Below are positions 53,647 to 63,089 of a stretch of 64,000 nucleotides of DNA, in pieces. The stretch is from Syntrophobacteraceae bacterium (lineage in GTDB: Bacteria; Desulfobacterota; Syntrophobacteria; Syntrophobacterales; Syntrophobacteraceae), in NCBI GenBank assembly GCA_031292215.1, contig JARLHO010000071.1, forward strand, positions 21,232-85,231, given 5' to 3'. Each line of letters opens with the position of its first letter. Within the stretch, counting starts at the first letter, position 1. The notes beneath the pieces were generated by a model, which was not told where the DNA came from, ran no database searches, and was given only the letters and a program-made list of their open reading frames with translations. The position numbers were made by a program, and so were the translations under genes.

Positions 53647-54915
53647 ATGATGGAAGCGGTTCAAGCCATAAGAGGCATGAATGATATATTGCCCGAGCAG
53701 GTCGGCTGGTGGCAGGGCATCGAGAGCGCGGCGCGCGAGGTGCTCGAAAATTTCGGGTACCGCGAAATTAGAACTCCCGTTGCCGAAAAGCTCGAGCTCT
53801 TCTCTCGCGGTATCGGCCAAAGCACCGATATAGTCGAAAAGGAAATGTACGCCTTCGAGGACCGAAACGGCGACTGGCTGGCCCTTCGCCCCGAGGCCAC
53901 CGCCTCAATAGTTAGATCCTATGTCCAACATGGGCTGCATGCGGAGTCGGGCTGCCGCAAGCTCTACCAGATCGGCCCGATGTTTCGCCATGAGCGTCCC
54001 CAGAAAGGCCGCTACCGGCAATTTCACCAGATAGACGCCGAGGTCTTCGGGCTTGACGGCCCGATGATCGATGCGGAGATGATGCACATGCTCAGCCTTT
54101 TGGTTGAGCGAATGGGGATTTCCGGCGTCGGTTTACATATCAATACGCTTGGATGCCCCACATGCCGGCAGGGTTACAGGGAAGTCCTTAAAAGTTTTCT
54201 CGCAGAGCGGGCCGAGGGGTTTTGCGAGGACTGTTTGCGCCGCCGCGACACCAACCCCCTGCGGGTTTTTGACTGCAAGGTGAAAAGTTGCGCGGAGCTG
54301 CTCGAATCCGCTCCCCAACTTATCGATTACATCTGCGACGATTGCCGGGCCCATTTTGGCGCGGTAAGGCAGTTTCTCGATAAGCTCGGCACGCGCTACG
54401 CGGTAAACCCCCGGATAGTGCGCGGGCTAGACTATTACATGCGAACGACCTTTGAGGTGATTACCGACCGGCTGGGTTCCCAGAACGCCATCGGCGGCGG
54501 GGGCCGCTACGATGGACTTGTCCGCGATCTGGGCGGCCCCGCGGTTCCCGCGGTGGGGTTTGCCATGGGCATGGAACGGCTGGTGCTTTTGCTCGAGCAG
54601 GAAAAAGAAAAGCCCTCTCGCTATCCGCGTTGCTTTATCGCCTCCTTGGGCGAGCAGGCTCGCGTGAGCGGTTTTTTGCTTTCCCAGCAGTTTCGGGCGC
54701 GCGGCCTCGAGACCGAAATGGACTACAACGGCCGAAGCCTTAAGAGCCAGATGCGCCGCGCCGACAAATCCGGGGCAAGGTATGTTCTTATCCTCGGGGA
54801 AGAAGAACTGGCAAGACGTGAAATCCAGTTGCGTGATATGGTTACCAAGACCCAAAGAATTGTTCCTTTGGAAAATATCTTTGAAACGCTGCTCGCGGTC
54901 GATTCGGAAAAATAA
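53647..54915 (+). CDS. hisS: Histidyl-tRNA synthetase
   Basis: A 422-residue class II synthetase. RPEATASIVRSYVQH and FRHERPQKGRYRQFHQIDAE are motif 2, and GLDYYMRTTFEVI and GGRYDGLVRDLGG are the His-specific active-site segments; the C-terminal anticodon-binding domain starts near 325. It charges tRNA-His. It precedes aspS by 90 bp, a common pairing in bacteria. Confidence 0.97.
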   Translation: MMEAVQAIRGMNDILPEQVGWWQGIESAAREVLENFGYREIRTPVAEKLELFSRGIGQSTDIVEKEMYAFEDRNGDWLALRPEATASIVRSYVQHGLHAESGCRKLYQIGPMFRHERPQKGRYRQFHQIDAEVFGLDGPMIDAEMMHMLSLLVERMGISGVGLHINTLGCPTCRQGYREVLKSFLAERAEGFCEDCLRRRDTNPLRVFDCKVKSCAELLESAPQLIDYICDDCRAHFGAVRQFLDKLGTRYAVNPRIVRGLDYYMRTTFEVITDRLGSQNAIGGGGRYDGLVRDLGGPAVPAVGFAMGMERLVLLLEQEKEKPSRYPRCFIASLGEQARVSGFLLSQQFRARGLETEMDYNGRSLKSQMRRADKSGARYVLILGEEELARREIQLRDMVTKTQRIVPLENIFETLLAVDSEK

Positions 54916-55005
54916 TGTAACCGTAGCGCCACAAACGATTCCCTTCGACCTCGACTATCGCGAGCGGATCGGCAAAACCCGATTCCGTGAAACGGAGAAA
55001 AAATA

Positions 55006-56853
55006 GTGAACGTTATCGAACCCCGGCCCGGCGATGAATTCTCAGACCTTCAAGAAGAGCTCGCCCTGGACCAGCTTGGCGATTGGCAAAAGACGGTTAA
55101 CTGCAACGGTCTAAGGCCCGAAGACGTTGGCCGGGAAGTCATATTGATGGGATGGGTCCAGAGACGGCGCGACCACGGCGGACTGATATTTGTCGACCTG
55201 AGGGACCGGGAGGGACTTACCCAGGTCGTCTTCGACCCCAATATCAGCGAGAAAAGCCATGAGCGGGCGGGAGCGCTCCGGAGCGAGTTTGTGCTGGCGG
55301 TGAGGGGTACCACCCGGTTTCGCCCCGACGGAATGACCAATACGAAGCTGCCAACGGGTGAGATCGAAGTCGCAGCCGTTGAGCTAAGGATTTTAAATAG
55401 CTCCAAAACCCCTCCCTTTCAGGTCGAAGACGACGTGGAGGTAAGCGAAAACATTCGCCTCAAGTACCGCTACATAGATCTTCGCCGTCCGAAGCTTTTA
55501 AAGAACCTGGTCGCAAGGCACAAGGTCGCCCAGATAACGCGCGCCCACTTTAACGACCTTGGCTTTATGGAGGTGGAAACCCCGGTCCTTACCCGCAGCA
55601 CGCCTGAGGGCGCAAGGGATTACCTTGTTCCGAGCCGGGTAAACGCCGGAAAATTTTTCGCCCTCCCCCAGTCGCCCCAGCTTTTTAAACAGATTCTCAT
55701 GGTCGCGGGCATCGAACGCTACTACCAGATCGTCAAGTGCTTCCGCGATGAAGACCTTCGGGCCGACAGGCAACCCGAATTCACCCAGCTCGACTTGGAG
55801 ATGTCTTTCATACGGGAAGAAGACATTTACGCCATGATCGAGGGGTGGGTCGACCGGTTGTTTTTGGAGCTAAAGGGGTTTTCCCCTCGCCCGCCCTTTG
55901 CCCGCATGACCTACGGGGAGGCAATGGACCGCTACGGCACAGACCGGCCAGACACCCGCTTCGAGCTCCTTTTGACCGAAGTAACCGATGTCGTCGCCCA
56001 GTCCGAGTTCCGGGTCTTTCGGCAGGCGATCGAGCGGGGCGGGATGGTAAAAGCGCTTCGGGTTCCGGGCGGAAAAGATCTGTCTAGAAAAGAACTCGAT
56101 GAGCTGATCGAATTTGTTAAAATCTTTGGCGCCCGGGGCATGGCCTGGATAAAGATTCAGGCCGACGGCTGGCAGTCGCCGATAACCAAGTTCCTGGCCC
56201 CCGACATCCAGCAGGGGCTAAGCGAGCGCCTCGGAATAGAGGCAGGCGATGCCATTCTTTTTGTGGCCGATCAGCGAAAGATCGTAAACGACGCGCTCGG
56301 AAACCTCCGGGTCCGCCTTGGCAAGCAACTGGGACTAATCGATGCGGAGGCCTTCAATTTTGTGTGGGTAACCGATTTTCCGCTGCTCGAATGGGACAGC
56401 GCCGAGAAGAGGTATACCTCGGTCCACCATCCCTTTACCGCACCTCTCGAATCCGATATGGGCCTTTTGGAGACTCATCCCGAAAGTGTCAGAAGCCGCG
56501 CCTACGATCTTGTGCTAAACGGCATAGAGATAGGCGGGGGAAGCATTCGTATCCACCAGCAGGATGTTCAGAGGCGGGTTTTCCAGGCCCTGGGAATCAA
56601 TGATGAAGAAGCCAAGGACAAATTCGGCTTTCTTCTCGAAGCGCTCCAGTTCGGCGCTCCTCCTCACGGCGGGGTAGCCTTCGGGCTCGACCGGCTGGTG
56701 ATGATCCTGTGCGGGTGCGCATCGATTCGCGACGTGATCGCATTTCCAAAAACCCAGAAGGCCACCTGCCTCATGACCAACGCGCCCTCGGAGGCCGACG
56801 TCAATCAGCTTCTGGAACTTTGCCTCAAAGTCGAATGCGACCGGAACAAATAG
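55006..56853 (+). CDS. aspS: Aspartyl-tRNA synthetase
   Basis: A 615-residue bacterial-type class II synthetase starting at a GTG with GGAG upstream. The N-terminal OB-fold anticodon domain (about 30-130) has [29 protein letters not shown], motif 2 is [18 protein letters not shown], the bacterial insertion domain is between about 310 and 440, and motif 3 is [16 protein letters not shown]. It charges tRNA-Asp. It is followed 16 bp later by the aldolase-Cache gene, so co-transcription is likely. Confidence 0.97.
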   Translation: MNVIEPRPGDEFSDLQEELALDQLGDWQKTVNCNGLRPEDVGREVILMGWVQRRRDHGGLIFVDLRDREGLTQVVFDPNISEKSHERAGALRSEFVLAVRGTTRFRPDGMTNTKLPTGEIEVAAVELRILNSSKTPPFQVEDDVEVSENIRLKYRYIDLRRPKLLKNLVARHKVAQITRAHFNDLGFMEVETPVLTRSTPEGARDYLVPSRVNAGKFFALPQSPQLFKQILMVAGIERYYQIVKCFRDEDLRADRQPEFTQLDLEMSFIREEDIYAMIEGWVDRLFLELKGFSPRPPFARMTYGEAMDRYGTDRPDTRFELLLTEVTDVVAQSEFRVFRQAIERGGMVKALRVPGGKDLSRKELDELIEFVKIFGARGMAWIKIQADGWQSPITKFLAPDIQQGLSERLGIEAGDAILFVADQRKIVNDALGNLRVRLGKQLGLIDAEAFNFVWVTDFPLLEWDSAEKRYTSVHHPFTAPLESDMGLLETHPESVRSRAYDLVLNGIEIGGGSIRIHQQDVQRRVFQALGINDEEAKDKFGFLLEALQFGAPPHGGVAFGLDRLVMILCGCASIRDVIAFPKTQKATCLMTNAPSEADVNQLLELCLKVECDRNK

Positions 56854-56869
56854 GAAAGGAAATACGCTT

Positions 56870-58705
56870 ATGGCTCGCTATAACCCGGCAAAACGGGTGC
56901 TGGACCATGTAAATCCGGAGCTTTTGCGCCGAAGAGTCGAAGATCTCGACGAACCCAACCTGATGCGGGATATCTTCCCGTACTCCGAGGTGCCAAAGAT
57001 CGATTTCGACCACAAGCTGCTGGCCATCGATCCGGCGGAAGAATTCTTCATAACCGATACGACCTTTCGTGACGGCCAGCAGGCCCGGCCCCCTTACACC
57101 GTCGCGCAAATCGCATCGATATTCGACCTGCTTCACCGCCTGTCGGGCCCAAACGGAGTCATTCGCCAGTCGGAGTTTTTCCTCTATACCGATAAGGACC
57201 GTGAGGCCCTGGATGCATGCCAGGCCAAGGGATACAAGTATCCGCAGATAACCGGCTGGATACGGGCTGTCGAAGAAGACCTCGACCTGGTGGTAAATCT
57301 TGGTCTAAAAGAAACCGGCATTCTGACATCGGTTTCCGATTATCATATCTTCCTGAAACTACAGAGCAACCGGAAGGCGGTACTTGAAAAATACTTAAAA
57401 ATCGTTCGGACCGCCCTGGATAAGGGCATCGCTCCGAGGTGCCATTTCGAAGACATAACCCGCGCGGACGTATACGGCTTCTGCATCCCGTTTGCCATGG
57501 AACTCATGCGGTTAAGGGAGCAGAGCGGCATAGACATAAAGATTCGCATCTGCGATACGCTGGGCTTTGGCATCCCCTACCCCGGGGCGGCCCTGCCGCG
57601 GAGCGTTCCAAAGCTTGTCCGGGCGTTCATAGACGATGCCGGGGTCCCGGGGCGCCTTCTCGAGTGGCACGGCCACAACGATTTCCACAAGGTACTGGTT
57701 AACGCCGCCACTGCCTGGCTCTACGGATGCGGGGGCGCAAACGGGACCCTGCTGGGCTTTGGCGAGCGTACGGGCAATGCGCCGATAGAAGGGCTCATTT
57801 TCGAATACATCGGCCTCAAGGGCACGCCCAACGGGGCGGACACAACCGCTGTAACCGATATAGTCGAATACTTTCAAGCCGAACTCGGCTACACCGTTCC
57901 GGCCAATTACCCTTTTGCCGGCGAGGACTTCAACGCCACAAGCGCCGGAATTCATGCCGACGGCCTCGTAAAAAACGAGGAAATCTACAACATCTTCGAC
58001 ACAAAACTATTGCTCAAAAGGCCCATCAGCATCACCATAACCGACAAGTCGGGCATTGCAGGCGTGGCCTACTGGGTGAACCACCGGTTAAAGCTAGAAG
58101 GCGAGCGCCGCTTGGACAAAAGGCATCCCGGACTTCTCAGGATTTACAAACAGGTGATGCACGAATACGAAAAGGGACGAAATACTTCGATATCGAGCGA
58201 AGAACTGGAGCGCTGGGCCAGGCGGTATTTGCCCGAGTATTTCATCTCCGAATTCGACCGGCTAAAGCAGCGCGCATACCTTCTTGCCGCCCACCTGGTC
58301 GAAGAGGTGGTCGAAAGCGATATGATGCGAAGCTTTGTCCCCGAGCGCCAGGAACCTTTGCTCCAAACTCTTCTGGAACTCAACCCCTTTATACAGTATA
58401 TTTACGTGACCAATGGGCAGGGGCAAAAAATAACCCACAATATCACGCACATAGTGGATAAATCCAAGTACCAGAGCGCTGTCGTCGGAGAGGACCTCTC
58501 CGATCGTCCGTGGTTCATAGAACCCATGAAGGACGGCAAGGTGCATGTAACCGATTTTTACACTTCGCGCTACACCGGGGCCCTGTGCATAACGGTTTCG
58601 GCGCCGATAAGGGATGCCCACGACGAGATTGCGGGAATTCTCGGCATAGATATCCGATTCGAAGACCTTGCAAAGATGGATAAAAAGGGCGAGCGGGAAG
58701 GTTGA
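56870..58705 (+). CDS. HMGL/isopropylmalate-synthase-family enzyme with C-terminal Cache domain (Re-citrate-synthase-like)
   Basis: A 611-residue protein. Residues 1-455 are an HMGL-like TIM-barrel condensing enzyme: TDTTFRDGQQARPPYT (catalytic Arg and metal Asp), LEWHGHNDFHK and AGIHADGLVKNEE (metal His). This family includes isopropylmalate, homocitrate and Re-citrate synthases; the overall pattern is like the Re-citrate synthases of clostridia and syntrophs. From about 485 a Cache/PDC-like sensor domain follows, with DLSDRPWFIEPMKDGKVHVTDFYTS and ICITVSAPIRDAHDEIAGILGIDIRFEDL. Such a ligand-binding domain on a metabolic enzyme suggests allosteric control. Substrate assignment needs biochemistry. 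It sits after aspS in the same direction. Confidence 0.85.
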   Translation: MARYNPAKRVLDHVNPELLRRRVEDLDEPNLMRDIFPYSEVPKIDFDHKLLAIDPAEEFFITDTTFRDGQQARPPYTVAQIASIFDLLHRLSGPNGVIRQSEFFLYTDKDREALDACQAKGYKYPQITGWIRAVEEDLDLVVNLGLKETGILTSVSDYHIFLKLQSNRKAVLEKYLKIVRTALDKGIAPRCHFEDITRADVYGFCIPFAMELMRLREQSGIDIKIRICDTLGFGIPYPGAALPRSVPKLVRAFIDDAGVPGRLLEWHGHNDFHKVLVNAATAWLYGCGGANGTLLGFGERTGNAPIEGLIFEYIGLKGTPNGADTTAVTDIVEYFQAELGYTVPANYPFAGEDFNATSAGIHADGLVKNEEIYNIFDTKLLLKRPISITITDKSGIAGVAYWVNHRLKLEGERRLDKRHPGLLRIYKQVMHEYEKGRNTSISSEELERWARRYLPEYFISEFDRLKQRAYLLAAHLVEEVVESDMMRSFVPERQEPLLQTLLELNPFIQYIYVTNGQGQKITHNITHIVDKSKYQSAVVGEDLSDRPWFIEPMKDGKVHVTDFYTSRYTGALCITVSAPIRDAHDEIAGILGIDIRFEDLAKMDKKGEREG

Positions 58706-58969
58706 TGGAGGGGCGAAAGCGCGAAGCTGGAAGCGCGAAGCTGGAAGCGCGAAGCTGGAAGCGTGAAGGAAAACTGGGGGCGCCAATGCGGACCGCAGCT
58801 CGGTCATTCACCGAATTGGAAGTCTGGAAAAACTCCCGCGCCCGGGTATTGATGGAGGGGCGAAAGCGCGAAGCTGGAAGCGCGAAGGAAAACTGGGGGC
58901 GCCAATGCGGACCGCAGCTCGGTCATTCACCGAATTGGAAGTCTGGAAAAACTCCCGCGCCCGGGTATT
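58704..58969 (+). repeat. Tandem duplication of ~147 bp with embedded 14-bp repeats
   Basis: Two copies of a unit (58704-58850 and 58851-58969) begin GATGGAGGGGCGAAAGCGCG and end at CGCGCCCGGGTATTG. The first copy has three AAGCTGGAAGCGCG-type 14-bp repeats, the second only one, which explains the length difference. Each unit carries the start of a four-helix-bundle gene. The array starts right at the stop codon of the preceding gene. Confidence 0.85.
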
Positions 58970-59193
58970 GGAGGTTTATCGATTGACGGGGACTTTTCCT
59001 GACCACGAGCGCTTCGGGCTTCCCAGCCAATTTCGCCGGGCCGCAGGTTCCATCCCCTGCGAACATCGCGGAGAGCTCACTTGAGTGAATGCAGATATTA
59101 CTGCATTCTTGTCCAGGATTTGGGGTATGGGGATACGGTTATTCTGCGCGAGGCCCTGGATGTGATAACCCGTCAATTGTCTGCTTATTATTA
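58786..59193 (+). pseudogene. Degraded four-helix-bundle (S23/IVP-like) protein gene with duplicated 5' end
   Basis: The frame from ATG at 58905 reads MRTAARSFTELEVWKNSRARVLEVYRL ... FPDHERFGLPSQFRRAAGSIPCEHRG, matching the four-helix-bundle family (LEVW..A......Y, L..Q.RRAA.SIP) found in 23S rRNA intervening sequences and elsewhere, then hits a stop at 59082-59084. Later parts (ILVQDLGYGDTVILREALDVI) continue in another frame. The first copy of the start at 58786 stops in the second unit. It is likely decayed. Confidence 0.7.
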
Positions 59194-59284
59194 GGCAAAT
59201 TCGCCAGTCGAAAGCAGGTGAGCGTTGAGAAGGCCAGCGAGCAGGGATTTGTTGCTTCTAGATCCCGCCTCCAGTGTATATCCC

Positions 59285-60172
59285 ATGGCGAAACGCGCGG
59301 AAGCCCGTAGTGAACGGTTTTTCTTCCCGCTTCCCGCTTCCCGCTCCCTGCTTCCGCTTTTCTCCCCCCTTCCCGCTACCCGCTTCCCGCTTCCGCTTTT
59401 CTTCTCGCTTCCCGCTTCCCGCTTCCCGCTTCTGCTCCTTTTGTCTTTTGCCCTGGCGGCGTGCGCACCCCATCCCCACGTCTTTCATGCTCCGGCGCCC
59501 CGCCACGGGCTTAGTACGCAGAGACCTTACCGGGTAAACGGCATCTGGTACTACCCGCTTCCAACCGCTAGCGGCTACGTGGAAGAGGGTCTGGCAAGCT
59601 GGTACGGGCCGGGTTTTAACGGAAAGCCGACCGCGTGCGGGACGACCTACGACATGTGGGCGTATACGGCCGCGCACAAAACGCTTCCTCTTGGGACCTA
59701 CGTCAAGGTGACAAACCTTGCAAACGGCAAAACGGTCGTCGCAAAGATTACGGACCGGGGACCTTTTGTATCCGGAAGGATAATCGATCTGTCGGCGAGG
59801 TGCGCCCAGTGCCTGGGGTCCTGGACAAAAGGACTGGCAAGAGTAAAAGTCGAGGCGGTCCAGGGAGCTACCGAGCAGGTCGTTGGAAGAGCCACCTACT
59901 GGAAACCCGAGCCGGTCAAATCTTTCCGGTACGGCAAATTCGCCGTGCAGGTAGGCGCTTTCCAAAACGAGTCCAATGCCTACCGTCTCCAGGATAAAAT
60001 GGGCGGGCGGAACATAAGGGTAAGAACCGGTTGTGTCCCGGGAAAGCCGGGGTTGTGGTACAGGGTGCAGGTTGGTGCATACACTGATATTGTCGTTGCG
60101 AAGGCCAAGGCCCGAAAGTTTAGGGGCGACGGCTTTCCCGGCGCTTTCGTAATTGCTGTGGACGAGCGATAA
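59285..60172 (+). CDS. rlpA: RlpA-like septal ring lytic transglycosylase lipoprotein
   Basis: A 295-residue protein read from the ATG at 59285. Residues 10-55 are an unusual signal region made by 7-bp CTTCCCG-type repeats (LPASR/FP units), ending in the lipobox LSFALAAC (Cys acylated). The RlpA double-psi barrel is GLASWYGPGFNGKPTACGTTYDMWAYTAAHKTLPLGTYVKV ... ITDRGPF with the catalytic Asp, and a C-terminal SPOR domain is FAVQVGAFQNESNAYRLQ. RlpA cleaves denuded glycan at the septum. The start and reading frame depend on the repeat length. Confidence 0.85.
   Translation: MAKRAEARSERFFFPLPASRSLLPLFSPLPATRFPLPLFFSLPASRFPLLLLLSFALAACAPHPHVFHAPAPRHGLSTQRPYRVNGIWYYPLPTASGYVEEGLASWYGPGFNGKPTACGTTYDMWAYTAAHKTLPLGTYVKVTNLANGKTVVAKITDRGPFVSGRIIDLSARCAQCLGSWTKGLARVKVEAVQGATEQVVGRATYWKPEPVKSFRYGKFAVQVGAFQNESNAYRLQDKMGGRNIRVRTGCVPGKPGLWYRVQVGAYTDIVVAKAKARKFRGDGFPGAFVIAVDER
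59327..59437 (+). repeat. CTTCCCG heptanucleotide tract in the rlpA signal sequence
   Basis: About ten full or near copies of CTTCCCG, some with one-base changes, in blocks of two to four separated by CTTCCGCTTTTC. Because the unit is 7 bp, gain or loss of one unit shifts the reading frame of rlpA. Confidence 0.85.
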
Positions 60173-60176
60173 AGAG

Positions 60177-61493
60177 ATGATAGACATAATAAGATACCCG
60201 TCCGAGAGGGCGGAGCGAAAGATTTCAGAGATCGCGCGGCGAAGGCCGGGGGCAGACCCGGAGATCGAAGCGAAAGTACTCGAGATAATCCGGGCGGTAA
60301 AGGCCGAAGGCGACGCCGCGGTGCTAAGATATGTGCGCCTCTTCGACGCGCCCGGATTGGAGGAGGGCCGGCTGAAAGTCTCCGATGAGGAAATAGACGC
60401 CGCATGCCGCGAGGTGGATTCGGATTTTATGTCCATTATCCGCACGGCCACCCGCAACATTGAAGAGTTTCACAAGCACCAGTTGCGCTATTCGCATTTC
60501 ATGACCGCCCCCGACGGCACGTTCCTCGGCCAGCAGGTAAGACCTGTCCGGGCCGCGGGCGTCTATGCGCCGGGGGGCAGGGGAGGAGAAACCCCCCTTA
60601 TCTCCTCGGTTCTTATGAACGTCATCCCGGCAGCCCTTGCCGGCGTGCGCGACATCGCGCTGATAACGCCTCCGAGAAAAGACGGCAGCATCAATCCGTT
60701 TCTTCTGGCCGCTGCCCGCGAGGTGGGAGTCGGTCGCATCTACCGGGCCGGGAGCGCCTGGGGAGTTGCGGCCCTGGCCTACGGCACCGAAACGATTGGC
60801 CCTGTCGATGTCATCGCGGGTCCCGGAAATATTTATGTAGCTCTTGCCAAAAAGCTTCTCTCCGGCGAGGTGGGAATAGATATGATAGCGGGTCCAAGCG
60901 AAATCCTCATCCTCGCAGATTCTAGCGCCCGGGCCGACTTTATCGCAGCAGATCTCTTAAGCCAGGCCGAACATGACGCCATGGCGAGCTCGGTTTGCAT
61001 TACGACCGACGAACACCTTGCGGGCGATATCTGCTCGGAGGTGTCCAGACAACTCGCCGCCCTCCCGAGGGCCGAGACCGCGGCCGAGTCCCTCGATCGC
61101 TATGGCGCGGTTTTTGTTGTAGCCGAAATGGATGAGGCCTTCAAACTCTCCAATCGCCTTGCCCCCGAACACCTGGAGCTCCACCTCAAAGACCCCTTTC
61201 TCTTCCTTGGAAAGGTCGAAAACGCCGGAGCGGTCTTTATCGGCGACTACACCCCGGAGCCTGTAGGCGATTATTTCGCAGGCCCCAACCACGTGCTGCC
61301 GACTGCCGGCGCCGCCCGGTTCGCCTCAGCTCTCGGGGTCGACGATTTCCTCAAAAAAACCAGCGTCATCGCCTATTCGCGCGCCGCCTTCCAAAGAGAC
61401 GCCCAATCGATCATACGGCTCGCCGAACTCGAAGGGCTGAGCGCCCACGCCGAGTCGGTTCGCATTCGGTTACGGGATGGAAGCGAGAAGTAG
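60177..61493 (+). CDS. hisD: Histidinol dehydrogenase
   Basis: A 438-residue enzyme from the ATG at 60177 (MIDIIRYPS), 4 bp after the rlpA stop. The fingerprint motifs IDMIAGPSEILILADSSA, SQAEHDAMASSVCIT and GDYTPEPVGDYFAGPNHVLPT, including the zinc and catalytic His/Glu/Asp residues, are present. It oxidises histidinol to histidine in the last two steps of the pathway. No other his gene is nearby, so the pathway is scattered. Confidence 0.96.
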   Translation: MIDIIRYPSERAERKISEIARRRPGADPEIEAKVLEIIRAVKAEGDAAVLRYVRLFDAPGLEEGRLKVSDEEIDAACREVDSDFMSIIRTATRNIEEFHKHQLRYSHFMTAPDGTFLGQQVRPVRAAGVYAPGGRGGETPLISSVLMNVIPAALAGVRDIALITPPRKDGSINPFLLAAAREVGVGRIYRAGSAWGVAALAYGTETIGPVDVIAGPGNIYVALAKKLLSGEVGIDMIAGPSEILILADSSARADFIAADLLSQAEHDAMASSVCITTDEHLAGDICSEVSRQLAALPRAETAAESLDRYGAVFVVAEMDEAFKLSNRLAPEHLELHLKDPFLFLGKVENAGAVFIGDYTPEPVGDYFAGPNHVLPTAGAARFASALGVDDFLKKTSVIAYSRAAFQRDAQSIIRLAELEGLSAHAESVRIRLRDGSEK

Positions 61494-61537
61494 GGGGCGC
61501 AGAGCGTGAAGTAAAAAGAGTTCCGAATCGTTCATTG

Positions 61538-62087
61538 TTCAGTGAGCAATCGGACACCCATGGCACATACCTCCTGAAGGTGAGGAAGGGATCGAATGGC
61601 GCCTCCTGACAACGATGAAGATCGAGTCCGTGGACAATGCCGAAAGGCGCCTGCATTGGTACTGCCTGCGTTGGCGCATCGAGGACTGGCATAGGGTATT
61701 GAAGTCCGGATGCCGCGTTGAAGAAGCAGCCCACAACAGCGCCGAGCGTCTCAAAAGATCCATCGCAATCAATTTGGTCATTGCCGGGCGCATAATGCTG
61801 ATGACCCTTTTAGGCAGACAGACTCCGGAGCTTCCCGTGGAAGTGCTCTTCTCTGATTTGGAAATCGAAGTATTGAATGCCTACGCTAAAAAAAAGCCCT
61901 CAAGCTGCCGCTCCCACTTGGGGATGCGGTGCGCCTGGTAGCACAAATGGGGGGGTATCTCGGCCGCAAGAACGATCCGCCCCCGGGGCACCAGTTGATG
62001 TTGCATGGTTATGGGTACCTTCAGCTCCTGTGTGAAGGATTTTCACTCCGAAACGACCGAAACCGCCCCGGCGCAACTAACGGGTAA
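61538..62087 (+). pseudogene. IS4-family transposase C-terminal remnant with frameshift
   Basis: IPPEGEEGIEWRLLTTMKIESV is followed by YCLRWRIEDWHRVLKSG, which fits the YREK signature (Y-x2-R-x3-E-x6-K) of IS4-family DDE transposases. After the A8 run near 61891 the homologous continuation (KLPLPLGDAVRLVAQMGGYLGRKNDPPPGHQL ... CEGFSLR) is in another frame and runs to a stop at 62087. The N-terminal half of the transposase is missing. Confidence 0.85.
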
Positions 62088-62205
62088 AGGGCAGGCCTAG
62101 CCCCTTACGCACTCTCGATCATGTATCGGAGTTCGAGGAAGATGCATTCGAGGGAAGACAGGCTCACAGTCTGAGGTCGAGCGGTACCAGCCAAAAGCAA
62201 AACTT

Positions 62206-62236
62206 CCTTGTTGCACTCTTCGTCCCATTGCTACTC
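62206..62236 (+). repeat. Flanking direct repeat, left copy
   Basis: CCTTGTTGCACTCTT then CGTCCCATTGCTACTC, 31 bp. The right copy at 63090-63122 is identical except for two extra T in the middle. The two copies bracket the toxin-antitoxin pair. Confidence 0.85.
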
Positions 62237-62273
62237 CACCGACGCCAAAGAAAGCATACACGCAGGTAGGCCC

Positions 62274-62615
62274 TCATGCGGTAGCTTCTTTTGGGGCACT
62301 CTTAGCACGGCGCTTCTTTGAAATACGCTTCGGAACCAGCTTTATCCTCAGCTCGCATCCGACCGCTTCGGCATATTTTCTAAGTGTGGCCACGGATGGG
62401 GAGTGGCCCTTGCTCCCCCCTCCAGCCTCGATGCGCGCGATTGCCGGGGGTTTTGTGCCCATCCGCTCCGCTACCTGTTCCTGGGTCAGCCCCGCTTCCC
62501 GCCTAGCCCTTAGAAGCTCGTCAAAGAGCTCGAATTCGGGCTCAAGGGCATCGCATGCGGCTTTGACCTCCGGGTCTTCAAGCATTTTCGCTACCATTTC
62601 CTCATGCGTCATCAT
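62274..62615 (-). CDS. HTH antitoxin, HigA-like
   Basis: A 113-residue protein from the ATG at 62615 (MMTHEEMVAKMLEDPEV, with GGAAGG in front). The Cro/C1-type HTH is DELLRARREAGLTQEQVAERMGTKPPAIARIEAGGG, and the C-terminal tail is basic (KRISKKRRAKSAPKEA). It lies four bases after the toxin gene in the order toxin first, typical of higBA modules. The antitoxin would bind the toxin and repress the operon. Confidence 0.88.
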   Translation of the reverse strand: MMTHEEMVAKMLEDPEVKAACDALEPEFELFDELLRARREAGLTQEQVAERMGTKPPAIARIEAGGGSKGHSPSVATLRKYAEAVGCELRIKLVPKRISKKRRAKSAPKEATA

Positions 62616-62619
62616 CTTC

Positions 62620-62955
62620 TTAGACCTTCCTTGCCTTAACCTCCGCCATCCTTCGCCTGGCGGTTTCAATCTCTATAACCGGGGTTTTCTGAGTCTTCTT
62701 CACGAAGGTGTGAAGCATTACGATCTTACTGCCTATAAGCGTACAGTAGAAAACCCGTCCGATCCCTTCTTGTGCCTTCAGGCGAAGCTCGAAAAGACCG
62801 TCTCCCATCGCTCGGGAGTGTGGCCTGCCGAGGTTCGGACCAAAAACAAGCATCCGTCTGGTGTACTGAATGTATCGAGCCTGAATCCCGGCAGGCAGAG
62901 ACAGGATCTCTTGCTGCACTTTATCGCTGTAGTATTCAATCATCCACTCGTTCAT
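62620..62955 (-). CDS. HigB/RelE-type toxin (Gp49-like)
   Basis: A 111-residue protein from the ATG at 62955 (MNEWMIEYYSDKVQQEILSLP). LGRPHSRAMGDGLFELRLKAQEGIGRVFYCTLIGSKIVMLHTFVKKTQKTP is the family core, with the basic, aromatic and His/Lys residues expected of ribosome-dependent RNases. An alternative start at 62967 overlaps the operator. The pair is a type II toxin-antitoxin module. Confidence 0.88.
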   Translation of the reverse strand: MNEWMIEYYSDKVQQEILSLPAGIQARYIQYTRRMLVFGPNLGRPHSRAMGDGLFELRLKAQEGIGRVFYCTLIGSKIVMLHTFVKKTQKTPVIEIETARRRMAEVKARKV

Positions 62956-62965
62956 GGTAATCGAC

Positions 62966-62983
62966 ATTAACATATTCGTTAAT
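62966..62983. promoter_or_regulatory. Palindromic operator of the toxin-antitoxin module
   Basis: ATTAACATATTCGTTAAT is an 18-bp inverted repeat (ATTAAC ... GTTAAT) just upstream of the toxin start, where antitoxin binding is expected. The binding is inferred. Confidence 0.6.
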
Positions 62984-63089
62984 ATGACGCGAGAAAAACC
63001 CTCACGAAGGCCACACGCGGCACCCTGTAATTGAGAGAATGGTGAAGGAAGCGTCACTGACGGTGCAACGATTTGCATGGTTCCAGTGA

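Noticed and set aside
58704..58969. Short repeats considered as a CRISPR array
   Set aside because: The 14-bp units are contiguous with no spacers, and the larger units are a simple duplication; no cas gene is near.
59258..60460. 400-residue leftward frame across rlpA and hisD
   Set aside because: Its sequence is a mirror of two well-recognised genes and of the 7-bp repeats.
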